A stretch of DNA of 64,000 bases from contig OZ007580.1 of assembly GCA_963931925.1 (NCBI GenBank), positions 1,788,690-1,852,689 on the forward strand. The letters are read 5' to 3'. Position numbers and translations under genes: made by a program. Every line of letters starts with the position of its first letter. The stretch's first letter is position 1. This DNA comes from Onchidella celtica. Taxonomy: Eukaryota > Mollusca > Gastropoda > Systellommatophora > Onchidiidae. Below, piece by piece: positions 1-10,354 of the stretch. The notes beneath the pieces were generated by a model. That model was given only the letters and a program-made list of their open reading frames with translations. It ran no database searches and had not been told where the DNA came from.

Positions 1-294
1 TGTCTGTCTGTCTGACATCTCTATGTTTCATGTTTATCATTCTGCCCGACCATCTATTTACCTATCCATTCCAACTGCCCTTCCCAGACGGAGTGATTCT
101 CATGAACACTTCACCCCTAAACATTAAAGTCACATTTTGTCTGGAAGCGCTCACAAAGAACCCTACATCATTACGGCCCTTGCCACCACAGGTTGTCTCC
201 CCCTGCCTCTCTCCCTCTTTACCGACAGCAACAACAGCCGGAAGTTCACAAACTGACAGGCAAGCCCGCCACGCATATAACTGTGGATAGAACG

Positions 295-365
295 CAGGGG
301 TCGAGACGGTAAAACGATGCCAGATGGAGCGAGTTCAAATCCCACGGGAGGCAGGCTATAGGTAC
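295..365 (+). repeat. Possible tRNA-like SINE remnant
   Basis: GAGTTCAAATCCCAC (331-345) is a good pol III B-box. A weak A-box-like GGATAGAACGCAGG lies about 45 bp upstream. There is no tail or target duplication, so only a remnant is claimed. Confidence 0.3.
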
Positions 366-992
366 CAGCTTGTCATTATACCAAGATAGTAAAATTTCAC
401 GCTAGATCTAGCGAAACAGAGAACATCCACAGCACTAGGGATCAGTGAATGGGAATAGTTCACGGCTTGGTGGTGGGCAAAACTGACGGAATTAAGAACT
501 TTGTATGGAAGAGATATTAAGCAGAGCCACCGCCTACTTTACGCTAGGGATTTATACCAAGACGCCGGGGCATGGTTTCTGCGGCACGTGCTGGTGGGAA
601 AGTGATAATAAGGGCGGGGGTGGGGGGGGGGTGATCCCTTGGTATTGTCTGTACCAATATATTGTGCTTTCGAAAGTGAAATACAAAAATTTACACATTG
701 CACAGTGCTGAATTAGTTAGCTTTGCTCTGCGCCATATATCATAAACAATATCAGTTAAGAGCCTGTAGAAGAGAGATTGAAAGGTACAAGACTTTGCCC
801 ATTGATATCCCCATTCGGTTTGGCTCCTGATATTTCAACGTTTTATCGTATGAGACTGGTGAGACGGTCGGGCTGACAGAGGACTAGCATTTGGCATCGT
901 TCAGAACAGTCTCCATTGTTTTAGTAACGTCTCACGGGTAAAATTGAACATACTTTAATACTGGAGATTTTGTTCTTGTTGTTGTATGCAAT
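366..992. other. No gene seen; unique sequence with one G run
   Basis: A short frame at 505-711 spans a poly-G tract near 620-630 and has no family resemblance. Confidence 0.6.
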
Positions 993-1406
993 AATGGATG
1001 AATGAATGAATAAATGAATGAATGAATGAATGAATGAATGAATGAATGAATGAACGAATCAATGAACGAATGAATGAATGAATGAATGAATGAACGAACG
1101 AATGAATGAATAAATGAATGAATGAATGAATGAATGAACGAACGAATGAATAAATGAATAAATGAATGAATAAATGAATGAATGAATAAATGAATGAATG
1201 AATAAATGAATGAATGAATGAATGAATGAATGAATGAATGAATAAATGAATGAATGAATGAACGAACGAGCGAATGAATAAATGAATAAATGAATGAATA
1301 AATGAATGAATATATGAATGAATGAATGAATGAATGAATGAATGAACGAATGATTGAATGAGTGAATAAATGAATGAATAAATGAATGAATAAATGAATG
1401 AATGAA

Positions 1407-1437
<31 letters not shown>

Positions 1438-1700
1438 ATGAATGAATGAATGAATGAACGAATGAATGAATGAATGACAAAATGAATGAATTAATGAATG
1501 AATGAACGAATGAATGAATGAATGAATGAATGAATGAAAGAATGAATGAACGAATATGAATGAATGAATGAATGAATGAATGAATGAATGAATGAATGAA
1601 TGAATGAATGAATGAATGAATGAATGAATGAATGAATGAATGAATGAATGAATGAATGAATGAATGAATGAAAAATAAATAGATAAATAAACAAACAAGT
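993..1700 (+). repeat. (AATG)n microsatellite block, about 0.7 kb
   Basis: Nearly uninterrupted TGAA/AATG units have scattered ACGA and AATA variants. Minus-strand frames reading FIHS repeats are artefacts of the four-base period. Confidence 0.98.
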
Positions 1701-4700
1701 AAATAATACTAAAGTGATAGACCATTTAAATTAACTAATTTTCAGCCCTTCCATCAGACAGAATGTTTCTTGTCTCAACTCTTTAATTCGTCGTCATATT
1801 GCCTGAAATCTTCACATCTTTCAGTCTGCAATTGTTTGTTTTCCCCTTTTTCTTTCGTCCTTTCCTTAAAACTTACATTCAACATTCGCCGATAGTGTAT
1901 GTGCATGTGTGTTTGTGATCCCACTATTGTCCTGAGATAGACACCAAGATTCAAACCTACAACAAGCAAGGAAACAGAGCCTTAGAGAAAACAGGACAAA
2001 AACAAAAACAAACAGTATTGTGTGGCGTATCAGAAATACCAGAGTTTTCTAGCCTTAGGGCTGGCAGGTGGAACTTGTACAAGTGGCATGACGATAAGTG
2101 CTCTATTGCTCACTTGACCTCAAGTGAGGAGATGTTTAAGCTCTCAAAGAAAAGAGGAGACGATCGAGAGCTGTCGTAGTTCTCTTCTCCTTCCTTGAAG
2201 CTTACGCCCTCGCACCCGCCGCCCCCCCCCCCCCCAAGCGTCATAATGCGCTTCTAATGCCATTCTTGTTTTCAGTACCGTCCACTATTTATTTTCAGCT
2301 TAAGATTTTGCCCCCCACCCCCCCCCCCCCAAAAAAAAACATCCTTTGTCAGTGATTTAGGTTGATCTGCGAGGACGTGATCTTAAACACTGACCAAAGT
2401 GTGGTCAAGTACACCGTGTGTAGCTGATCAGAAATTGATAGTTGATTTAAATACTGAGGAAGGGGATCTGTTTCAACATCAGAATCTATTACTATGATAT
2501 TAATAGGCCTCAAAGGATCAAATTTCGATCAGCTTAATCAATCTTTTTTTGACAGAAACACCGTGAACTTCGACTGTTCTTATATTGATTTCTTTATCTA
2601 TTTATTTAGTTGTTTTTTTTTATTTAGTTCTTCCTTCATGCCTTGATTCACTCATTCATTCATTTAGTTATTTACCATTTGCTGCAGGCATTTGTGGTAA
2701 AACAACATATTCCAAACAAGACAAGTATTAAGCACGGTTACCTTTGATGAATAGACACCTTACGGTAAATAATAACTATAGTTCCAGAACGGATAACACC
2801 AACTAACCCATCTGCTGAGATGACACAGGACTGGGCATGACAGTCTGCCCTAATCCTCACACAATGGCGTTCTGTACTGCAGTGAAACGGACATTTTTAT
2901 TTATACATTTGTTTTTTTCTTTTTGGGACCTTGAAGACAGAATAGATTAAATATACTTGGTGTAGCACCAGAACTGAGCGCCCCTTGAATATAAATCACC
3001 CTCATAAGGCAGGTCAGAAAGAGGCCATTATTTCTGCACTCATATAATGATAAATTAGGTTACACTTTACCCACCGATAGTGTTGACAGACCATTAGTGT
3101 TTGGTCCTGTAGTATCAACCAAGAAAAGAACCACAGCATTAACCTGGCCTGGCATTTTCAATTTCTCTTAGGCACTTTTGGCAGGTGCACTCACTGTAAG
3201 CCACGCGCCTGTAATGATAGCGGTATCGAACCCATACGTCTTCTTGGTTCCTTTCACTGCATTAAGGAGAGTTGGCAGAACGAAATAGCGGCAAATGGAT
3301 AATAAGATGCGTTTCCATCGAAGTCAGACCAACCCGGTCCAGCCCGGCTCGGCTTTTTGTCTTCAGGCTGAGAGCTATTATATAGCTACCAGAACCCCGG
3401 CTATACACACTGACACGCTGCTCTTGTCTACAGCAGAAATGCTGGGCCTTGTGGAAACAACAAGGGGTGGCTTGACTGGCCTGGCCGGGCTGAGCCGACT
3501 TCGGTGTGAAGGTAGGGCTATAATTTATGTTACCTAGCGAATGGTGAGGTATAATTCCAGCAAACATAAGTACAACATGCGTATTATATTAAAGTATATG
3601 GATCTTTTCCTCACTATCAATCATAATTGGTGCCAGTTGTTACTGTTCTTGTTGCTATGGTAATATGAACATTAGCACAAACATTAGCAGTTGTAAATCT
3701 TTAGTAGTTGTTGTAGAAGAAGTGGTTGAAGAATTATCACCAAGGTTGTTATCCGCATTACCCTTAACTAAACCGGCCAGAGTGACATGGAGTGTGATGC
3801 AGCTGTAGGTCAGTGATATTTTATTTTGAAGTTTAATATAAACATTCACTTTTTGTTTGTTTCTCTGTTTGTATCTGATTTTTTATATTTTTTTTCAGTA
3901 CAAAAAACAAATTGACAGAAATGTAACTAGAGAACAAAATATTTTGAAAATCTATTCCCATATTTATTCATTTGGTGTCACTATAGTTCTACGTACTCAC
4001 ACACAGAACCGACAGTCTCAGGCCGAGGACCTCCTGAAATATTCAATAGTTGTATACATCAACTGAATCATGGACCCGCAGGTTCTGTACAGTTTTTGCC
4101 CTTTTTGTCAAGCCAACACACTTAAGAGAGTTCTGCATTACAATAGTCAGAAATGTATCTGTTATGTGGTCAACTACGTTTTAACCAGACTGTTGCAGTA
4201 GAAGTCGCTCATGCCACGCACAACGTGTGCAGACATACCAAAGATGTATTCCATTCACTGCAGTCTCTGGTGTTCCCCAAGAGAAGAGAAATCGCTTAGC
4301 TCTGAGTGTATTTGTAGTTCCATAACATCAAAACATCCAGTGCAAAAACCGCGTATCTCAGTATCCGTATCCCATACCGACCGTATTAACAATAGCAGAT
4401 GTGGAGGAGCACACATGTCTGTACGCTTTATCTGAACCATCTTGCACGTTATGCAATACGCCAAAATAACCACCTCCCGGATCCTTGTCGTGCGTAATGG
4501 GGACTGAAGACGTAAAGGTGACATCTAGAGATAATACCAGCTCTCACAGGGCAAGGAACACGCATGTATGTCAGCCCTCCAACATAATTTGCCTAATACA
4601 AAAATTCACAAACTTGTAGAATGCTCTAAAATTATCAATTGAATACAACAACAGCAGTTATAATAACTAGAACAATAATAGGAATAAATATTTATCACGA

Positions 4701-6654
4701 ACAAATGTACACCAGATGGAATTGCTGTGGCAGAGTTAGTGGTATATTTTTACATTTTTAACAAAGACATGGTTTTAGGGAGAAAAATGAAATACTGTTA
4801 TAGATATATTTCCAACCAAAACTGCTTTCTTACATTTGCAAGAACGGTGAAATGAAAACTGACTTCAGCATTTATCGTATGAGCGTGACGTAATGTGAAT
4901 CCAAATAGTAAAACGTTTCTATAGTTCAAAGTTACAAATGGAGAGGCAGGGTTTATATCTACATGTAATAAGACAGTACAATGCTCACAACGATGACGTG
5001 TCAATAGTGTAAGAGGTAAAAGGTTCGGAGTACCTTCTGCATCACCTTTGGATTATTCTGAGTTCATCTTCAAATGTCAACCATATTGATGCCTTTTTTT
5101 ATGAAATCCCACACTGAGATCTGGAATCCGTCAGAACAAAAGCCCTACACCTGCCAATAATGCCCATGCTTCTATCTCTCTCTCTCCCCAGATGTCTGCC
5201 CTCTCTTTGGTGACCCACTTTCTGACAATGTTGCATGCTTTAAGCCAAGGCTTTATGAATCTTTGATTGTCATGATCACATTAGGATCATAAATGCCGTG
5301 CTAGGTCACGACGTCAGTGAGTTAATTTTTACGATCTTGTTGATTATAACCAGCGTAATTTGTCCTTGAGCTGTTCTCGTGAACAGTTTGTTTTGAAACA
5401 CCTTTTTTCTGATGGATGGAGAGAAGGAGGGGCGAGATAGAATAAATGTATAGCTAGGAATGACAGAGCAGTTCTCGAGCCCGCGATTTTGATTAACATA
5501 GATAAGGGGCGAGTAAAGGTAGTTTATTTAGACGCTTAGTTGGCGTTCGGAAATTCGTGCATAAAAGTAGAAAGCACGGGGTTTGAAGATTTTAGTAGTT
5601 AATGTTTCGCATTTTAAATTTTGTCTAGACCGTAAAATTGACCTTGATTTTGGCGCAAGGCCATGACAAGCATAAATTAATATTGCAGGCTGAGCTGAAG
5701 CGGCTGCACCAATCAAATGTATGAATCTGGACGGAAGGTCGAGACATAGCTTTAGTATTTAAACCCGTGCAGAGCTTAGATAGATGCCACATGTAGACAA
5801 TCCATTTACGAGGTGGACGGCGATAGTCTTCAGCCAGATGAGAGACATAGAGACGCAGTTGAGCAGTCCATATTGTGAGGAGCGTGATGTTTTAAAGCTC
5901 CAGAGCCTAAGCTACTTGGTTTGATATGAACCCACAGCGTTTACATCCAGCGCTCTCACTCCCAGTGAGGGCCTAATGGTGAGAGTCCATACTAATTTGT
6001 AATGATGAAAGTGAACCGTTCTACTTACTTTCGAAGACAGTTTCAGAGCTACCGCCAGACAACGCATGGTTGTACAAGCATTCTCCATGGCGTGTCTAGA
6101 GGAAATGTCCATATCATAACATGTCTCATTGAATTAATAGAATTTAAACTGTTATATCCGTCGCCACGTGCGCGGATTCTATTTGGCATATAACTCATAT
6201 GACCTGCAAGTAGTTAGAGTGAATAAGTTAGTCTTTATAGAAAGCTGTAGTTTCATTAGTTAGATTCAGTTGCCTTTGAATTTATATTTATATTTATAAT
6301 TATATTTGTTACATTAATTCCTGTAATTAAACTGCCCTACAGTTCTGCTAAAAATCAAGGTAATTGATTTATTTAGTTTTTAGAGTGCAAGTATTTTTTT
6401 TGTGTGTTCGTCGATTGTGGGAGCGGACCTCGAAAGAGTGTCAGTCGAATTCTCCCCATCTAACCCACATCGCGACAGTCACCGAGACATGATAAGAACT
6501 CCGCAGCTGATGATCTTGTGTGGGTGACCAGAGATTCTCAATGTCACAGTAACTTCTTGTTGAGCAGAAATTGATTCTTTCAAATCCTTTCAAATACACA
6601 CTTACATTAGGAATCTAATATAGAGCGTTTAATCAACCGGTATAGTGATTCATA
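1701..6654. other. No gene seen; mostly unique AT-rich intergenic DNA
   Basis: Two poly-C runs (about 2221-2235 and 2317-2332) are present. Frames of 60-101 codons show no recognisable domain. Confidence 0.6.
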
Positions 6655-7370
6655 ATGGCCGAATCGGAACAACAACTTCAGAGACTTTTGGACGCAGTTG
6701 TTATAGAAAGTGAAAAAATAGGACTATCTCTCAAAGTGAAAAAGACACAATGTCTGGTCGTCTCCATAAAAAAAAAACTGTAATCTGGTTAGCTAAGGAG
6801 AGCAAATCAAGCAAGTTACAAAATTCAATATCTGGGCTGTTTGATAACATTAGATGGTAGGACCAATATTAATGAACAGAAATATATCAACGATCTTTAA
6901 AATCAGAGTCTTGAAAACATGTATGTGGTCAGGGCTTTTATACGGATGTGAATGTTGGACAATGAACAAAGAAATAGAGAGGAAACTAGAAGCGGCAGAG
7001 ATGTGGTTTATTAGAAGAATATTGAGAATATCATGGATGGAGCAAAAATCAAATGAGTCAGTATTGAGAGACTCTAATCTGAAAAGATCACTAATTAAAA
7101 CAAGGAGACAGAGGCAAGTGAAATTTCTAGGACGCATCTGTCGCCTCAGGGGCCTCGAACATCTAGCAGTCACAGGGAAGATCGAAGGCAGGAAAAGCAG
7201 GGACAGACAGAGGAAAACTTTCACTGAAAGTCTTAATTCATGGACAACAAATAAAAGTCACAACAACAACTCCTTCTTGAGGTTGGCTGATGACAGATCC
7301 GAGTGGAGAGCCATGATCGCCAATGTCTGTTCCAGTCAGGGCAATTGATGATGATGTTGATGATGAAAGT
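6655..7370 (+). mobile_element. 3' end of RTE-like LINE (RT C-terminus) with TGATGA-type tail
   Basis: From 6655 a broken frame reads like the end of the RT palm and thumb (EQQLQRLLDAVVIESEKIGL, KVKKTQCLVV), followed by a frameshift and stop near 6781. A second frame, 6854-7348, continues with the post-RT region shared by RTE-type endonuclease-reverse transcriptases in invertebrates: SGLLYGCECWTMNKE, LEAAEMWFIRRILRISW, QVKFLGRICR, GKIEGRKSRDRQR and DRSEWRAMIANV. Just after its stop comes a short TGATGATGATGTTGATGATG tail, the simple-repeat ending expected of RTE insertions. The endonuclease and most of the RT are missing, so this is a 5'-truncated, broken insertion. Confidence 0.85.
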
Positions 7371-8349
7371 GCATCGCTTTAAAAATTCACCGTTCAATAG
7401 CGCCAAAAATCTTAATCTGAGAGTTAAGTGTACAATCAGTACCAAATAAGGAAAGAAAAAGTCATTGTTTATAATAATCTATCATCTTTCAGCTTTCACG
7501 AGAAACAAAGCTAATACTGGACTAGAATTTCGGGACCCCCAATGTCCTTATAAACAATGGCTTGTGTATATATGTAGGTGGGGAGGCGGGGGGGGGGGGG
7601 GAGGGGGGGGATTTACAAGGTTTTTTTTTGCGGGGGTTGGAAGCTTCCAGGTGGCTTGGGGAGAAAACAGATGTTCAATAGTAAGTTATAACATGTTTGC
7701 TGGTGAGTATTCAAGTGCAGTTTCCCGGACACAATCAGTGTCAAATGAACGCCAATTGGCTCAGCACCGGGTTTAAACTTCACACCAGGCCAGGTCTGTA
7801 GTCATTAATACTTGCTTCTTCCATGCCAGGCCCGTGGGTTTGCACACTGTACCCCCCCCCCCTCCCCTGAAATCCTGAAAAGCGGGTTCTCAATACATCC
7901 CATATCGGGCCCAAACTTCAGCGCCGAGGCAAATGACACAGGTAATGATGTCTCTAAATCCTCAAATCTTTTACAAACCCGAGCAAGTTTGGGAAAAGAA
8001 CAACAAACAAAAAAATGCTACCATGGTTGAAGAAGGAAGCACATTAGTCTTTTTTGTTTGCTTTTTTATTTGCTTCGCAGTGATCCAAGAGCCACGCTCT
8101 CATAGGGTTTACAACTTGTGGAGAAAATGAGAAAAGAACACTTCTCTGTATCTTCATCGTTTCGCAGGTGACCAGTTTAGGGGCCATCCATAAAGTACTT
8201 ATTCTCGATTTTGCCAATTATCGACTTTCCCAGCTCCCCTATGTCCTGGTTTTTTTACCCCCCCCCCCACCCTCACTCTCTATGAGCGGACTGCCATTAA
8301 TACAACGGTGGATGTCCACCCTACGGTTTTGGCGTTTTAAAACTTGAAC
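7371..8349. other. No gene seen; G- and C-run-rich intergenic DNA
   Basis: Long G runs at about 7577-7607 and C runs near 7852 and 8258. Nothing coding is supported. Confidence 0.6.
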
Positions 8350-8445
8350 TGAGACAGAGAGAGAGGAAGAGCGAGAGAGAGAGTGTGTGAGAGAAAGAGG
8401 GAGAAAGAAAGTGAGAAAGAGAAGGAAAGAGAGAGAGAGAGAGAC
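8350..8445 (+). repeat. GA-rich simple repeat
   Basis: GAGAGA runs are interrupted by AAAG and GTGTGT. No coding content. Confidence 0.9.
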
Positions 8446-9059
8446 AGGTTACTTCCACACAAAAGTCAGTTACATTGGGAGCGCTATAGAAACATTATGA
8501 AAAGTGAAATCATATGTCAAGACTGTTCCTACACCCTGCAGCGATAGGTCACGCCTTGGGTCACGTGGGTACTCACCCCTTGAGAGAAAAGGTCACCGTA
8601 ACACTCTGCAGTCAACTCTTGGGTGTCACAGTCATGGACGCCATTTGCCTGCACGCTCAGAAAGTTACAGGAGTGGCACCACCCCCCAACCCTCCCCAAC
8701 ACCCAGACCCACACCATCCGCCCCTTCCCAATAAGTAAAGTGACGAATCACAATTACACGTCTATTATTTGATCATTATGGTTTGTTAATGAAATAATGT
8801 CCAGGAAATAATACGTTTCATGCAAAGATAACAGACGAACATAATAAGCCTGGGAGGAAGACGGTGCATAACATTATCCTGATCAAATGATCTTGTGACA
8901 TCAGCAACATCCACCAGCCTTTCTAATCTACATATTTTCTTTCTTTTTTTTTCTTTTTATACGTGCCGAACTGTGGGAATTTTGGAACTTACAGAATAGG
9001 CAGTATAAAATTACTTACCCAACACATTACAGAAAACACAAACACACTCATATACACAC

Positions 9060-9290
9060 AGAAGAAGAGAGCAAGCCTAAAAGAGAGAGAGAGGAATGGA
9101 AAGAAATACAAACACACCCAGAGTGAGAACCAGACAGATAGACAGAAAGAGAGAGGGGCGGTGAAAGAGTGAGACAGAAAGGCAAAGACAAAGAGAGAGA
9201 GAGAGAGAGATACTCACACACACACTTACCCAGACAGAGAGAGAGTGGGAGAAAGAAAGAGAGAGGGAAGGAGAGAAAGAAAGAGAGAGA
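9060..9290 (+). repeat. GA-rich simple repeat leading into the 29-bp satellite
   Basis: AGAGAG, AAAGAGAG and CACACAC runs grade directly into the satellite that follows. Confidence 0.85.
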
Positions 9291-9291
9291 T

Positions 9292-9796
9292 GAAATACAG
9301 AGATGACAAAACCAATCTCACAAACACAGAGATGACAAAACCAATCTCACAAACACAGAGATGACAAAAACAATCTCACAAACACAGAGATGACAAAATC
9401 AACCTCACAAACACAGAGATGACAAAAACAATCTCACAAACACAGAGATGACAAAAACAATCTCACAAACACAGAGATGACAAAAACAACCTCACAAACA
9501 CAGAGATGACAAAAACAATCTCAGAAACACAGAGATGACAAAAACAACCTCACAAACACAGAGATGACAAAAACAATCTCACAAACACAGAGATGACAAA
9601 ACCGATCTCACAAACACAGAGATGACAAAACCAATCTCACAAACACAGAGATGACAAAAACAATCTCACAAACACAGAGATGACAAAACCAATCTCACAA
9701 ACACAGAGATGACAAAACCAATCTCAAAAACACAGAGATGACAAAAACAATCTCACAAATACAGAAATGACAAAACCAATCTCACAAACACAGAGA
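9292..9796 (+). repeat. 29-bp tandem satellite, about 17 copies
   Basis: The unit reads CAGAGATGACAAAACCAATC then TCACAAACA. Copies differ mostly at ACCAA versus ACAA and CAATC versus CAACC. There are no unique spacers between copies, so this is not a CRISPR array. Confidence 0.97.
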
Positions 9797-10354
9797 ACAC
9801 AGAGTCGGCAAAATGAAGATGAATAATTTATGTGGAAGATATTGATGATAGTTTCACAGACTAAAGTGCAGGCAATATTTATGATGACCTGTTCACATGG
9901 CTGAAAGAAAATCTTGTGTTCTGAATAACATACTGTATGTGTAATCAAATGGCTACCATGGAAGTGTATTCTATTTTTACTATAATGTTAATCTTCACAA
10001 GGTCAAATTTGAAGTCAAGTCATGTTTTCAGATGGGCATTAGATCTACCTTTATAAAGTAAAAGATACTGAGGTTGATTGTTCTTCCTTTAATTTCATGT
10101 GTCTACTGCTGATATTGTCATTGCTCACTTTGAGTCCCGCCCCTGCACTGGCCAGTCAAAAACACCATATTTGAATTTGCACAGTGTCTTATAATGTCTA
10201 GGTGACACTGGCTCGTCGTCAGCTGTCATTAGCTCAAGGCCACGAGCTGATGTTTGCAGAACTATACGTGAGATATTGACGAAGATTTCGTCTTTTTGCC
10301 ACAGATTGATAGTGAACATTAGTGGACAATCTTAACATTAGCTCATGACCAAAA

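Noticed and set aside
932..1725. Long minus-strand frames (182 and 256 codons) reading FIHS repeats
   Set aside because: They are produced wholly by the (AATG)n microsatellite; no non-repetitive coding sequence is attached.
3200..3260. B-box-like GGGTTCGATACC on the minus strand
   Set aside because: No credible A-box, tail or target duplication nearby.
9292..9796. Regular 29-bp repeats suggesting a CRISPR array
   Set aside because: The copies are contiguous with no unique spacers, and the context is animal DNA.
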